Shown here in pieces: positions 28,153 to 38,988 of a stretch of DNA of 64,000 nt; the stretch's first letter is position 1, and every line of letters begins with the position of its first letter. The notes under the pieces were generated by a model. That model was not told the origin of the DNA, searched no databases, and saw only the letters and a list, made by a program, of their open reading frames with translations. The stretch spans positions 53,864-117,863 of the forward strand of contig JAGTRM010000007.1 of NCBI GenBank assembly GCA_018261735.1. The letters run 5' to 3'. A program made the position numbers and the translations under genes. Origin of the DNA: Pseudomonadota bacterium (GTDB taxonomy: Bacteria > Pseudomonadota > Gammaproteobacteria > Burkholderiales > Chitinibacteraceae).

Positions 28153-28977
28153 CTACAGCGCCTTCAACCATTCAGTCTGCGCCTGCTTGTCGCGCCGCTT
28201 TTGCAGCGATTCGACCAGCTTGTCGGCCACTTCGGCAAAATCGTGAACGCCTGCTTCGCGCACTGCTTCGCAATAGAGCAGGTGAAAACCCAGCGGCGAT
28301 TCGAGAGCGGTGCTGATCTGCCCGGCCTGCATGCCGAACAGTGCGACATCGAGTTCCGGGTAAAGCTGGCCGCGTGCCACCCAGCCCAGTTCGCCACCGC
28401 TCAACGCGGTTGGGCATTCGGAGTGGCGCAGCGCTTGGTCGGCAAAGGTGGTCGGGTCGGTGGCGAGGCTGGCGGCGATGGCATTGATGCGCGCCAGGAC
28501 TTCGGTGCGGCGGTTGTCGGGCAGGCTCTCGTTGATCGTGATCAGGATATGGCGCGCCTGGCGCGCTTCGCCGATTTCGAAACGCGCGCGGTGCTGCCAG
28601 TAGAAAATCTCGGCATCCTGGATAGTGACTTTCGGCACGTTGCCGACCACCAGCGCCAGCACGGCTTCCACGCGCAGTTCGCGCGCCAGCGCTTCCTTCA
28701 ACAACACTTCATCGAGGCCGTTGGCGGCCAGATCAGCCAGGTAGCTGCCGCGATCGGCATAACGGGCACGAATGGTTTCCAGTGCTTGCGCCACGCAGGC
28801 CGGATCGGCCGGGCAGCGCAGGGCTTCGGGCGCTTTCAGGATGCGATCTTCCAGTTGCCATTGGCGCGCGGCATCGCGGCGGATGGCCAGTTGCTCGTCT
28901 TTGGGCAATTGCGCGAGCGGTTGCTGGTGGCGGGCGATGGCGGTCTGGAATTCCAGATAGGGCAAGGTGGCAGTCAT
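28153..28977 (-). CDS. nifM: Nitrogenase maturation prolyl isomerase NifM
   Basis: The 274-residue protein has an N-terminal helical region and a C-terminal parvulin-type PPIase domain (ARHILITINE at about 144-153, ECPTALSGGELGWVARGQLYPELDVALF at about 188-215, and SPLGFHLLYCE). NifM is needed for stable, active NifH in several diazotrophs. ATG 28977 is 2 bp beyond the nifZ stop, so it ends the nifUSVWZM operon. Confidence 0.92.
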   Translation of the reverse strand: MTATLPYLEFQTAIARHQQPLAQLPKDEQLAIRRDAARQWQLEDRILKAPEALRCPADPACVAQALETIRARYADRGSYLADLAANGLDEVLLKEALARELRVEAVLALVVGNVPKVTIQDAEIFYWQHRARFEIGEARQARHILITINESLPDNRRTEVLARINAIAASLATDPTTFADQALRHSECPTALSGGELGWVARGQLYPELDVALFGMQAGQISTALESPLGFHLLYCEAVREAGVHDFAEVADKLVESLQKRRDKQAQTEWLKAL

Positions 28978-28979
28978 GG

Positions 28980-29414
28980 TTACATCTCGTTCAATGCGGT
29001 TTCCGGCACCTGCAGGATGCGGTCGCCAAAGATCACTTCGTATTGCACCGGCTCGCTTGCGTTGAGCACGCGCATCACCTCGCCCACTTCGCCGGCCTTG
29101 GCGCGAATCTCGCCGCTCACCGCCAGGGTACGCGCGGCGCGCACGCGGTCGTGGTTGTCGAAGCGGTTGGGAATCCACGGCGCATCGGCAGCCTGCACTT
29201 CCTGCTCGCGGCAACCCACCAGGCGGTTTTCATCTATGAACAGCACGGCGTAGATCACCTGATCCTGCAGGAAAGAGCCGATATCCTGAATCACGCCGAT
29301 GCTGCCGCGATGGATCAGCAGCTCACCGCGTGGCTTACCAGGATAGGTGCCATCGTTGCGAATCGGGCGCAGCACGCGCACGGCATCGCCCTGCTTGAAC
29401 TCGCTTTCTAGCAT
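28980..29414 (-). CDS. nifZ: Nitrogen fixation protein NifZ
   Basis: A 144-residue protein with the NifZ-domain features FKQGDAVRVLRPIRNDGTYPG and the block GVIQDIGSFLQDQVIYAVLFID. NifZ helps mature the second P-cluster pair of NifDK. Its start overlaps the end of nifW by 7 bases. Confidence 0.93.
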   Translation of the reverse strand: MLESEFKQGDAVRVLRPIRNDGTYPGKPRGELLIHRGSIGVIQDIGSFLQDQVIYAVLFIDENRLVGCREQEVQAADAPWIPNRFDNHDRVRAARTLAVSGEIRAKAGEVGEVMRVLNASEPVQYEVIFGDRILQVPETALNEM

Positions 29415-29737
29415 GCCGCCTCCTTGCGCCGCCCGCCGATCGACGCGAGCGGAATGCCGACGACCAGCGGCTTGAAGATCTTGAAGAGCTGCGCTTCGCG
29501 CGCGCTCGATTCGATCATGGTCGAATACGCCAGCGCGAACAGCGCGCGCAGCTCGGCGAATTCCAGCGTGCCCCAGTTGCGTGGCAAGAGATCATGGAAG
29601 CGTTGCAGCACGGCCAGGCGCTTGCTGGCCAGCACGGCCGGGTCGTAATCGATGCCGAAGAAGTTGCAGTAATCCTCGGCGTTGGACAGATCGGCAAAAT
29701 CGCGTTGCCAGGTGGAAAGTTCGGTTTGCATGGCCAT
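29408..29737 (-). CDS. nifW: Nitrogenase stabilizing/protective protein NifW
   Basis: A 109-residue protein with the NifW pattern: LSNAEDYCNFFGIDYDP, LQRFHDLL and the C-terminal LFKIFKPL. NifW associates with NifDK and supports its maturation or oxygen protection. Two in-frame ATG codons (29737 and 29731) could serve as start. Confidence 0.93.
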   Translation of the reverse strand: MAMQTELSTWQRDFADLSNAEDYCNFFGIDYDPAVLASKRLAVLQRFHDLLPRNWGTLEFAELRALFALAYSTMIESSAREAQLFKIFKPLVVGIPLASIGGRRKEAAC

Positions 29738-29759
29738 TGTCCTTGTCTTTGAGCGTGGT

Positions 29760-30881
29760 TCAGTTACACACGAGGTCGGTTTCAGATTCGCCGATCCAGC
29801 GGCAGATTTCCGCGAATCCCGGTGGATGCTTGTGGCGACTAACGTAATTGCGCAGGCGCGGCAGCAATTCCTGCGCGGTATCGCGATCCAGAAACAGGCC
29901 GTGGTCGGCGCAAAAGCGCACGATGGACTGGCTGCCCGAATGCTTGCCGAGCTGCCATTCGTGGCTGCGCCCGAGCCAAGCCGGATCGACCACCTGATAG
30001 TTGGCCGGGTCTTTCAGCAGGCCATCGACATGAATGCCCGCTTCGTGGCGGAATACGCCGGCACCCACCCCGGGTTGCTGGTGCGAGACGGTGCGGCGCG
30101 CGGCGCGGGCCACCAGTTGCGCCAGCGCGGGCAAGCGCGCCAGGCGCACCGTGTCTTCCTCATCGAATAGCGTTTTCAGCCCGAGCGCGATTTCTTCCAG
30201 CGCGGCATTACCGGCGCGCTCGCCCAGGCCCATCACCGTGGTATTCACGTGCGAGGCGCCGGCGCGGATCGCCGCCAGCGTATTGGCCGTGGCCAAGCCC
30301 AGATCGTTGTGCGCGTGCATTTCCAGATCGAGGCTCGTGGCATATTTCAGCTTGCCGATGACTTCGAACGTGGCAAACGGATCGAGCTTGCCCAGCGTAT
30401 CGGCAAAGCGCAGCCGGTCGGCACCGCTCTGCTGGGCGGTCTCGGCCACGTCTTTCAGAAAATCGATGTCGGCACGCGAAGCGTCTTCCATGCCCACCGT
30501 CACCGCAAAGCCCATGTCTCGCGCCTTGGGTACCCAGCGTGCGATCAGCTCCAGCGCCCAGGTCCGGTTCTGCCCGAGCTTGCGCACCAGTTGCTGGTCG
30601 GAAACCGGGATCGACAGGTTCACCCGTGCCAGCGGCAGCCCCTTGCAGGCGGCCAGATCGTCGCCATGCATGCGGCACCAGCCGGTGAGTTTCGCGCCGA
30701 GCGAACCCATCGCGCGGATCGCGCCGCACTCGTCGCCGCCCATGGCCGGGATGCCGGCTTCCAGCTCGGTGACGCCGGCGGCGACCAGTGCTTCGGCGAT
30801 CGCCACCTTTTCCGCCAGGCTGAATGCCACCCCGGCGGCCTGTTCGCCGTCGCGCAGTGTGGTGTCGTGAATGGTGACCAT
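29760..30881 (-). CDS. nifV: Homocitrate synthase NifV
   Basis: NifV condenses acetyl-CoA and 2-oxoglutarate to homocitrate, the organic ligand of FeMo-cofactor. The 373-residue protein has the [13 protein letters not shown] motif at its start, the [12 protein letters not shown] metal-binding motif near residue 193 and [16 protein letters not shown] lies just upstream of ATG 30881. It is 67 bp after nifS. Confidence 0.96.
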   Translation of the reverse strand: MVTIHDTTLRDGEQAAGVAFSLAEKVAIAEALVAAGVTELEAGIPAMGGDECGAIRAMGSLGAKLTGWCRMHGDDLAACKGLPLARVNLSIPVSDQQLVRKLGQNRTWALELIARWVPKARDMGFAVTVGMEDASRADIDFLKDVAETAQQSGADRLRFADTLGKLDPFATFEVIGKLKYATSLDLEMHAHNDLGLATANTLAAIRAGASHVNTTVMGLGERAGNAALEEIALGLKTLFDEEDTVRLARLPALAQLVARAARRTVSHQQPGVGAGVFRHEAGIHVDGLLKDPANYQVVDPAWLGRSHEWQLGKHSGSQSIVRFCADHGLFLDRDTAQELLPRLRNYVSRHKHPPGFAEICRWIGESETDLVCN

Positions 30882-30948
30882 CAAAACCTCCAGTGAAGGG
30901 AAACGCGTGAGGGGTCAATCCGCACGCCCGCCCTTCTCTCCTTACGCG

Positions 30949-32148
30949 TTATGCATACTCGGGCTGGAAAGCCTTCTGCGCCGGGCCGCTTTCGCCCCAG
31001 TACGGCGAGAGCTTGCGCAGGTTGGCGATGATCTTCGGCACCGTGGCGATCACGTGGTCGATCTCGGCCTCGGTGGTATAGCGCGAGAGCGAAAAGCGCA
31101 CCGTGCCGTGCGCGGCGGTATAGGGAATGCCCATTGCCCGCATCACGTGAGAGGGTTCGAGCGAACCCGAGGTACAGGCCGATCCGCTCGAAGCAGCGAT
31201 ACCGGCATGGTTCAGGTGCAGCAGGATCGCCTCGCCTTCGATGTATTCGAACGCGATGTTGGCAGTATTGGGCAGGCGGTTGTCCGGATCGCCAGTGACA
31301 AACGCATACGGCGTCTGCAGCAGCACGCCCACTTCCAGCCGGTCGCGCAGGCGCTTCACCGTGGTCCATTCCTCGTTCATGTGTTCGCGTGCCAAACGGG
31401 CGGCTTCACCGAGGCCGACGATGCCAGTCACGTTCTCGGTACCGGCACGCCGGCCGCGTTCCTGGTGGCCGCCGCGCAGCAGGGGGCGATAGCGCAGGCC
31501 GCGACGCAGGTAGAGTACGCCGATGCCCTTGGGCGCATGCAGCTTGTGGCCGGAAAGCGAGAGCATGTCGATCGCGCTGTCCTTCAGGTTGATCGGCACC
31601 TTGCCGGCAGCCTGCACCGCGTCGGTGTGGAAGATCGCGCCCACGCCCTTGGCCATCTCGGCCATCTTCAGCACCGGGAACAGCGTGCCGGTTTCGTTGT
31701 TGGCCCACATGATGCTGACCAGCGCGGTGCGCTCGGACAGCAGGCTCTCGTAATGCGCCAGATTGAGCCGGCCCCGACCATCCACCGGCAGGATGTGCAG
31801 CGTATAGCCCTCGTGCTCGGCCAGGTATTTGCACAGACTCAACACGGCCGGATGCTCGACGGCGCTGGTGATGATTTCCTTGCGGCCAGCCTGCACCTTG
31901 AGCGCGGAATGGATCGCGGTATTGTTCGATTCGCTGGCGCAAGAGGTAAAGATGATCTCGCTATCGAGCGCCGCGCCCAGCAATTGCTGCACTTCGCTGC
32001 GCGCATTGCGGATCGCGCCCTCCACCTTGCTGCCGAATTCGTGCATCGACGATGGGTTGCCGAACTGCTCGCTGAAGAACGGCAGCAAGGCGCTGACCAC
32101 TTCGGGCGCGCAGGCCGTGGTGGCGTTGTTGTCGAGGTATGCGGTCAT
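30949..32148 (-). CDS. nifS: Nitrogenase cysteine desulfurase NifS
   Basis: NifS releases sulfur from cysteine for Fe-S clusters on NifU. The 399-residue protein starts YLDNNATTACAPEV, has the PLP lysine in LSGHKLHAPKG and the mobile-loop cysteine in ASSGSACTSGSLEPSHV. ATG 32148 is preceded by CAGGAGA. It follows nifU after a gap that holds a REP-type hairpin. Confidence 0.96.
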   Translation of the reverse strand: MTAYLDNNATTACAPEVVSALLPFFSEQFGNPSSMHEFGSKVEGAIRNARSEVQQLLGAALDSEIIFTSCASESNNTAIHSALKVQAGRKEIITSAVEHPAVLSLCKYLAEHEGYTLHILPVDGRGRLNLAHYESLLSERTALVSIMWANNETGTLFPVLKMAEMAKGVGAIFHTDAVQAAGKVPINLKDSAIDMLSLSGHKLHAPKGIGVLYLRRGLRYRPLLRGGHQERGRRAGTENVTGIVGLGEAARLAREHMNEEWTTVKRLRDRLEVGVLLQTPYAFVTGDPDNRLPNTANIAFEYIEGEAILLHLNHAGIAASSGSACTSGSLEPSHVMRAMGIPYTAAHGTVRFSLSRYTTEAEIDHVIATVPKIIANLRKLSPYWGESGPAQKAFQPEYA

Positions 32149-32184
32149 GGTGTTTCTCCTGCAAATCACTGCGGTCTTTTTGAT

Positions 32185-32260
32185 CGTCATACCGGCGCAG
32201 GCCGGTATCCAGTGCGATGCATATTTAAGCCCTGGACCCCGGCCTTCGCCGGGGCGACGC
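32185..32260. repeat. REP-type hairpin repeat, copy 2 (nifU-nifS gap)
   Basis: CGTCATACCGGCGCAGGCCGG pairs partly with CCCCGGCCTTCGCCGGGGCGACG. It is the same family as 19802-19872 and 53463-53539 and fills most of the 116-bp nifU-nifS gap, where it could stabilise nifU mRNA. Confidence 0.8.
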
Positions 32261-32264
32261 TTGT

Positions 32265-33146
32265 TCAATCCCAATCGGAGACGGGAACCACCTGCACCGG
32301 CTCGCCCAGCGCGGCCTGCAATTTCTGCTCGATGCCGGCCAGCGTCATTTTTTCCATATGGCAACCAACGCAGCCGCCCAAGAGCTTCACGAACACGATC
32401 ACATCATCGACATCGACCAGTTCGATATCGCCGCGATCCTGCTGCAGAATCGGACGCACTTCCGCGATCACGGCTTCGATCTTTTTCATGCGCGCCAGCT
32501 TCCCGCCCGGCTTGGGCCGCGCGATGTGCGCACTCGCAGCAGGCGCAGGAGCCGGCTCGGGCGCCACTTCGGCGGCCACCTGCCCCAGCACCTTGGCGAT
32601 CAGGTGCTCGATCTTTTCATGGCACGATGCGCAGGCGCCGCCGGCCTTGGTGTAGTTGGTCACTTCCTCGATCGTGGTCAGCTTGTTGGCGCGCACCACG
32701 TTTTCGATCAGCACCGAATCGATGGCAAAGCATTTGCAGACCAGATCGCCCTCCTCGTGGCCATCGCAGAAGGTTTCGCCGCGATAGTTGGCCACGGCCG
32801 CCTGCAGCGCTTCCTGCCCCATCACCGAGCAGTGCATCTTTTCCGGTGGCAGGCCGCCGAGGAAATCGGCGATTTCCTGGTTGGAAACGGCCAGTGCCTC
32901 GTCCAGCGTCTTGCCCTTGATGATTTCGGTCAGCGCGGAAGACGAAGCAATGGCCGAGCCGCAGCCGAAGGTCTGGAAGGTGGCTTCCAGAATCTGTTCG
33001 GTTTCCGGATCGACCTTGAGCGAGAGCCGCAGCGCATCGCCGCAACTGATCGAGCCCACTTCGCCGGTGGCGTTGGCATCTTTGAGTTCCCCGGCATTGC
33101 GCGGGTTGAAGAAATGGTCTTTGACCGTGTCTGTGTAATCCCACAT
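32265..33146 (-). CDS. nifU: Fe-S cluster scaffold NifU
   Basis: The 293-residue, three-domain protein is the scaffold for nitrogenase Fe-S clusters. It has an IscU-like N-terminal domain (cysteines in FGCGSAI and MHCSVMG), a central 2Fe-2S domain (CKCF and CASC, about residues 137-175), a Pro/Ala linker and a C-terminal Nfu domain with CVGC. Start ATG 33146 follows the sigma-54 promoter by about 40 bases; the longer frame upstream would include that promoter. Confidence 0.97.
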   Translation of the reverse strand: MWDYTDTVKDHFFNPRNAGELKDANATGEVGSISCGDALRLSLKVDPETEQILEATFQTFGCGSAIASSSALTEIIKGKTLDEALAVSNQEIADFLGGLPPEKMHCSVMGQEALQAAVANYRGETFCDGHEEGDLVCKCFAIDSVLIENVVRANKLTTIEEVTNYTKAGGACASCHEKIEHLIAKVLGQVAAEVAPEPAPAPAASAHIARPKPGGKLARMKKIEAVIAEVRPILQQDRGDIELVDVDDVIVFVKLLGGCVGCHMEKMTLAGIEQKLQAALGEPVQVVPVSDWD

Positions 33147-33187
33147 GGTGAAACCCCTTTTTTTCTGTGCTGTGCAGGCATGTTTCT

Positions 33188-33202
33188 GCAAGGGGCGTGC
33201 CA
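33188..33202 (-). promoter_or_regulatory. Sigma-54 promoter of nifUSVWZM
   Basis: On the minus strand TGGCAC-GCCCC-TTGC is a perfect -24/-12 element, 42 bases before the nifU start. Confidence 0.92.
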
Positions 33203-33297
33203 CGAGAAAAAATACGCCAAGTCATTGAACAAAAAAGACTTGTTACTATTTACGCATTATGTTTTGGCGGAGTTGCGACATCGCAATGACGGGCGAC

Positions 33298-33313
33298 TGT
33301 CGGGGATGCGACA
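33298..33313 (-). promoter_or_regulatory. NifA upstream activator sequence for nifU
   Basis: TGT-CGGGGATGCG-ACA fits TGT-N10-ACA and lies 96 bases upstream of the -24 element, which makes NifA control of the nifU operon likely. Confidence 0.8.
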
Positions 33314-33760
33314 GATGGTGGTTCGCATATGCCAATAATGGGTTCGTGCCGGGCATGCGGCTTGTTTTTTTACGCTCCTGCCGACGCGTTGTAAGCACAG
33401 GATTCCGCCATATTGGAGTCGGAAAATTAAGCTGACTTGAATGTCCGCAGTTCATCAGATTGCTGCGCCCAGAATCTGGAAACCCGAACCAGTAGAGTGG
33501 ATTTTGCATCTGGCAAGCATATTCGGCTGGATCAGATATGCCCGAATCTTGGTATTTCGGACGGCAGCGAGTGAGTATGTGCCGAGCACCAGGCTTTTCG
33601 AAAACCGCCACGCAACTGCAGTTTCGCAGGTTTGCTCATGGCCGCATCGTGCATGACGACGGCTCACAGGCAAGCCCTCGGCCATTGCCAACGGTCGGCC
33701 TCCAGCAAGAGAATGACTACCCAGGAGAATAAAGCGGCCTTCGAGGGCGATTCAAGAAGC
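33314..33760. other. Intergenic region between nifU promoter and LysR gene
   Basis: I see no supported gene, RNA or repeat in this 447-bp stretch; short open frames on both strands lack ribosome sites and family resemblance. Confidence 0.4.
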
Positions 33761-34669
33761 TCACACGTTCAAATCCCAATACGGTTCAGCGCCGAACAAC
33801 GCCAGCAGATATTCGATAAACGCCCGGGTTTTCAGCGGCAGATGCCGGTTGGGCAGATGCACGGCATACAGGAAGCGTTCAACCGGAACATAGCCGGGCA
33901 AAACCTCCAGCAATTTTCCGGCCTGCAATTCTTTGCCGACGATAAACGTGGGCAACAGCGCAAGGCCCACTCCGCCCAGCACGGCTTGCGAAAGTGCTTC
34001 GTCGTCGTTCATGCGCAACGTGCCGGAAACCGGCACCGCGATATCGCCATCCGGGCCACTCAAACGCCAGTGCCCGCCGGTGCTCATATAGGTGTAATCC
34101 AGGCAGTTGTGGTGCTCCAGATCGCGCGGCGTTTGCGGCGTGCCGCGACTGGCAAGATACGCCGGACTGGCGCAAATCTTCCGGCGGATCGGGGCGAGCT
34201 TGCGCGCCACCAGGTTCGGCCCCGGCTCGGCGGTGATGCGCAAGGCCAGGTCATAACCTTCTTCGACCAGATCGACAAAGCGGTCACTGATGGTCAGGTC
34301 CACGGAAAGATCCGGGTATTGCGCCATGAACCCGGGCAAGGCAGGTGCCACGTGCAGCGTGCCGAATGCCACCGACGAGCTGATTTTCAACGTGCCGCGC
34401 GGTTCCAGGTGCAGGCGGTTGATGGTGTCGTCCGCCAGGCTGAGTTCATCCAGGATGCGGTCGCAATGCTCGAAGTAGGCCTCGCCCACTTCAGTCAGAC
34501 TCAACCTGCGGGTACTGCGTTGCAGTAGGCGCACGCCCAGCACGCTTTCCAGTCTGGATACCGACTTGCTGATCCGGGACTTGGAGACATTCAACCGAGC
34601 AGCTGCGCCGGAAAAGCTCTTGGCCTTGACGACCTGGGCAAAAATCAACATGTCATTGATGTCGTGCAT
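33761..34669 (-). CDS. LysR family transcriptional regulator
   Basis: The 302-residue protein has the LysR helix-turn-helix (FAQVVKAKSFSGAAARLNVSKSRISKSVSRLE, residues 9-40) and a type-2 periplasmic-binding-like effector domain. It is divergent from gdhA with a 305-bp gap. A palindrome 13 bases upstream of its start may be its own operator. Effector unknown. Confidence 0.92.
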   Translation of the reverse strand: MHDINDMLIFAQVVKAKSFSGAAARLNVSKSRISKSVSRLESVLGVRLLQRSTRRLSLTEVGEAYFEHCDRILDELSLADDTINRLHLEPRGTLKISSSVAFGTLHVAPALPGFMAQYPDLSVDLTISDRFVDLVEEGYDLALRITAEPGPNLVARKLAPIRRKICASPAYLASRGTPQTPRDLEHHNCLDYTYMSTGGHWRLSGPDGDIAVPVSGTLRMNDDEALSQAVLGGVGLALLPTFIVGKELQAGKLLEVLPGYVPVERFLYAVHLPNRHLPLKTRAFIEYLLALFGAEPYWDLNV

Positions 34670-34681
34670 ACCAGCCTCATT

Positions 34682-34698
34682 GTTTCCATTTAGGAAAC
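34682..34698. promoter_or_regulatory. Palindromic operator candidate in the LysR-gdhA gap
   Basis: GTTTCC-ATTTA-GGAAAC is a perfect 6+6 inverted repeat, located 13 bases before the LysR start. LysR proteins of this type often repress themselves through such a site near their own start; binding here is inferred. Confidence 0.5.
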
Positions 34699-34866
34699 AT
34701 TGTTATGCAGCTTGCCTGGCTTATCAAGCCAAGCCCTACCGCCGTATCATGGCATTGAATTTCAGACGGGAAGCGTTTGCAGAGCACGACTGCCCGAAAC
34801 GCCTGCAAATCACTCTGATTTTTGCGCAAGGCTATTGGCCGCCATCAGCCGTACCCTTGTTGGTGA

Positions 34867-36318
<1,452 letters not shown>

Positions 36319-36353
36319 GACTGCACTTTCTTACCTTAACGGGAAAAAACATC

Positions 36354-36767
36354 ATGACCCAATTGCCCCCCATCACCGTATCGAGCCTGGATCTGGAGCG
36401 ACTATATTCGCTGCTGGCCAAACTGCCATCCGACAACTTCGTCAGCGCGGTTGCGCTGGAAAACGAACTGGGGCGCGCCAATGTGCTGAACCCTGATGAA
36501 ATTCCGCCCGACGTGGTCACCATGCGCTCAATGGTGCGCTTTGTGATCAATCCCAGCGGTAAAGAATTTGAACTGGTGCTTTGCTACCCGGATGAAATAG
36601 ACGACAACCCGAACAAAGTATCCATTCTCGCCCCCATTGGCGCCGCGATTTTAGGCTTGTCGGTCGGGCAGGAAATCGAGTGGCCCGCACCGGGCGGCGG
36701 CCATGTCTCTGTGCGCATCATCGCCGTGACCTGGCAGCCGGAGCGCGTCGGAATGCTGGCCTTGTGA
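36354..36767 (+). CDS. rnk: Nucleoside diphosphate kinase regulator Rnk (GreA/GreB-like)
   Basis: The 137-residue protein matches Rnk in length and in its C-terminal FKBP-like GreA domain (VSILAPIGAAILGLSVGQEIEWPAPGG, about 89-115). Rnk lacks the long coiled coil of GreA and binds RNA polymerase. It is 35 bp after gdhA. Confidence 0.88.
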   Translation: MTQLPPITVSSLDLERLYSLLAKLPSDNFVSAVALENELGRANVLNPDEIPPDVVTMRSMVRFVINPSGKEFELVLCYPDEIDDNPNKVSILAPIGAAILGLSVGQEIEWPAPGGGHVSVRIIAVTWQPERVGMLAL

Positions 36768-36832
36768 GTGCGTGTTTCCTGCAATGCGGGCACCGACCCA
36801 ATCATCATCATTAAAAAAGCGCTTTAAATAAA

Positions 36833-37003
36833 AAACTGAAACTGGCCATCGTGGCCGATGCCTGAAAAAAAAAGGCTTGTTGCCGGAATACGAGCTGGTT
36901 GGCTGCTTGTCGCGCAATCCGCAATCCGCCCGTGAACTGGCAGAGAAGTATGGCGACAAAGCCTGAACTGACTTGGGCAAGCTACTCTTCGCCACCATCG
37001 GCA
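36833..37003 (+). pseudogene. Remnant of an NAD-binding oxidoreductase (aspartate dehydrogenase-like)
   Basis: One frame reads KLKLAIVADA, stop, KKKGLLPEYELVGCLSRNPQ and on to LAEKYGDKA, stop, TDLGKLLFATI. This resembles the N-terminal Rossmann part of aspartate-dehydrogenase-like proteins but has two in-frame stops and no downstream continuation; the end overlaps the 3' end of the opposite-strand GGDEF gene. It is a decayed gene fragment. The family call is by eye. Confidence 0.55.
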
Positions 37004-38145
37004 ATGACTCTGTTTCGTCCAGTGGCCTTTGCCTTGTAAAGTGCGGCATCCGAAATCGCCAGTACCTCGGACAAACTCGAATGGTTCGGTGAACGCTCTG
37101 CCACCCCTATGCTCACGGAAACACTCAGTGAACCACGTGGTGATGAAATCGTGGTGCTTTCCACAGACAGGCGCAGCCGTTCCGCAACTGCAATCGCTTG
37201 GTCCATCGTGGTATTGGGAAGCAAAGCGATGAATTCCTCACCCCCATAACGGCACCAGATATCGCTCGATCGCAATGCCGCCTGGGCAGACTTCGACACT
37301 TGAACCAGGGCAACGTCACCGGTCTGGTGGCCGTGCTGATCATTGAAGTTCTTGAAGTGATCTATATCGACCGTAAGAATCGAGAGTGGATAACCATGGC
37401 GCACGCTTCTGGACCATTCCATATCGGCAAACTCGATAAAGGCACGGCGATTGTAGGCATCCGTCAAGGTGTCATGACGGGCTTGGGCGTGGATTTCCTC
37501 CTGGAGCCTTTGCGATGTATGCAAAGTCAGCAGCACCGTGATCATCGGAAAAGTGATAAGCGACGTCGCAATCCAAAACAAGCGTGGCAGTGTTGGCGAG
37601 AACGAGAACGTTAAATCAAAGACCCCACCCGCCACGCGCCAAGAGACGGCTGCGGACAGAACCACGAATAGAATCCCTATGATCCGGAAGGTGTGGTTAC
37701 CCTTGGCAGTCTTCGCCGTCAGACAAGCGTAGGCGGTAAATAGATCAAGCGTCAGGAACACCAGGTTCTGAGTCAACACCCCTGCCGGATAATTCGGCGA
37801 TCCCAACTTAAACCATGCCACGACTGCAATGGCTACGGCACAGAATGCCAGTCCAGAATAGAGCGGCGGCTTTCGGTCTGTGGCTTTTACGATTCCAAAA
37901 TTGAAGAGCATCAAGCCGGGCAACAAGAATAGATTCGAAACGATCTCGGTCAGTACAACCGGCGCCTGATTGCGTAGAGCAAACAAGAACAAGCCGATGG
38001 CAAACATCAATGATCCAATGGCCCAGTCTCTTGCTGGCGGATAGTTTCGCTGAACGCTCCACAAATAGACCAGCACCACCGCCTGCCCGATGCTGATGCC
38101 TACATAGATCAGAACCAAGGTTCGTATATCAAGGACGGCGGGCAT
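36982..38145 (-). CDS. Membrane-bound diguanylate cyclase (GGDEF)
   Basis: The 387-residue protein has about six to seven N-terminal membrane segments (to residue 210) and a C-terminal GGDEF domain: DTLTDAYNRRAF, DIDHFKNFNDQHGHQTGD and the active-site variant GGEEF. It should make cyclic di-GMP from GTP in response to a membrane or small-molecule signal. With the two HD-GYP proteins of this window it forms part of the c-di-GMP network. Confidence 0.93.
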   Translation of the reverse strand: MPAVLDIRTLVLIYVGISIGQAVVLVYLWSVQRNYPPARDWAIGSLMFAIGLFLFALRNQAPVVLTEIVSNLFLLPGLMLFNFGIVKATDRKPPLYSGLAFCAVAIAVVAWFKLGSPNYPAGVLTQNLVFLTLDLFTAYACLTAKTAKGNHTFRIIGILFVVLSAAVSWRVAGGVFDLTFSFSPTLPRLFWIATSLITFPMITVLLTLHTSQRLQEEIHAQARHDTLTDAYNRRAFIEFADMEWSRSVRHGYPLSILTVDIDHFKNFNDQHGHQTGDVALVQVSKSAQAALRSSDIWCRYGGEEFIALLPNTTMDQAIAVAERLRLSVESTTISSPRGSLSVSVSIGVAERSPNHSSLSEVLAISDAALYKAKATGRNRVIADGGEE

Positions 38146-38284
38146 TCTTGGCTTTTGATCGGAAGGAAGACTTGAGTTTATACCGCGATTGCCCGGTCAG
38201 GAACTTGTAGTGGGCGAATTCAGGTCACGAGGCGTATTCTGCTTGGCCGATGTGTTCGCGTACTCTGCCAAGCTGGCAGCGTTG

Positions 38285-38383
38285 CGCACGGGAATGGTGA
38301 TTCAAATTACCAGCGAGGCATCCCGGAGCGTCAGTCCGCGTTCGCAAGCCTACCGCTTGCAAACCCTACGCATTGCACAGGCT
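38285..38383 (+). repeat. Dispersed 99-bp repeat, copy B
   Basis: Near-identical to 3213-3311 (see copy A). It is in the gap between the GGDEF gene and the YkvA gene. Confidence 0.85.
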
Positions 38384-38406
38384 ACGCCCTACGGACCTTT
38401 TGTGGC

Positions 38407-38754
38407 TTACTCACCGAACCAGTCTTTCAGTTTTTTTGCGGCCAAAGCTTTGACATCCCCGGTGATGTACAGCGCTATGGTAGCCACTGCGGCGGCAAGC
38501 ACACCGAGATCGTCGGCATAACCCACCATCGGCGCGAGATCGGGAATCGCATCCACCGGGAAAATGAAGTAGCCAAGCGCGCCGTAAATTACGGTCTTTG
38601 CCCAAGCAGGGGTTTGCGGGTTTTGCGCGGCAAAATAAAGCCAGAGGGCTTTTTCGATAACTTCTCGCCCCGCAATCTTGGCGAAGGTAATGACTTTGTC
38701 CCAGAACCCGTTATCGGAATATTCCTTTTCAACGCCGTATTTCTCTTTGGACAT
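38407..38754 (-). CDS. YkvA family (DUF1232) membrane protein
   Basis: A 115-residue protein with the DUF1232 signature GALGYFIFPVDAIPDLAPMVGYADDLGVLAAAV (two short hydrophobic helices around PxDxIPD). Function of the family is unknown; a small inner-membrane protein. Confidence 0.9.
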   Translation of the reverse strand: MSKEKYGVEKEYSDNGFWDKVITFAKIAGREVIEKALWLYFAAQNPQTPAWAKTVIYGALGYFIFPVDAIPDLAPMVGYADDLGVLAAAVATIALYITGDVKALAAKKLKDWFGE

Positions 38755-38988
38755 GTGGGGCTCCCTGGGGTGAAGGAAAAGTCACATGTCTGACACGACT
38801 GTCGCTGCGCAGTTCCGAAGTTTTCCTATAGCGAGCAGTCCTACATGCTGGCAGGGAAGCATTTGTAGTGCGTCAATGAGCAACGCGTCCCCCAAGGGGA
38901 TTTCCTTCGGGGCAAATTGCGCCGGATGTGGCACGAATCAACATTTCACATACGGCGTAATGCGCTACGCTTATTACGCCCTACGCGC

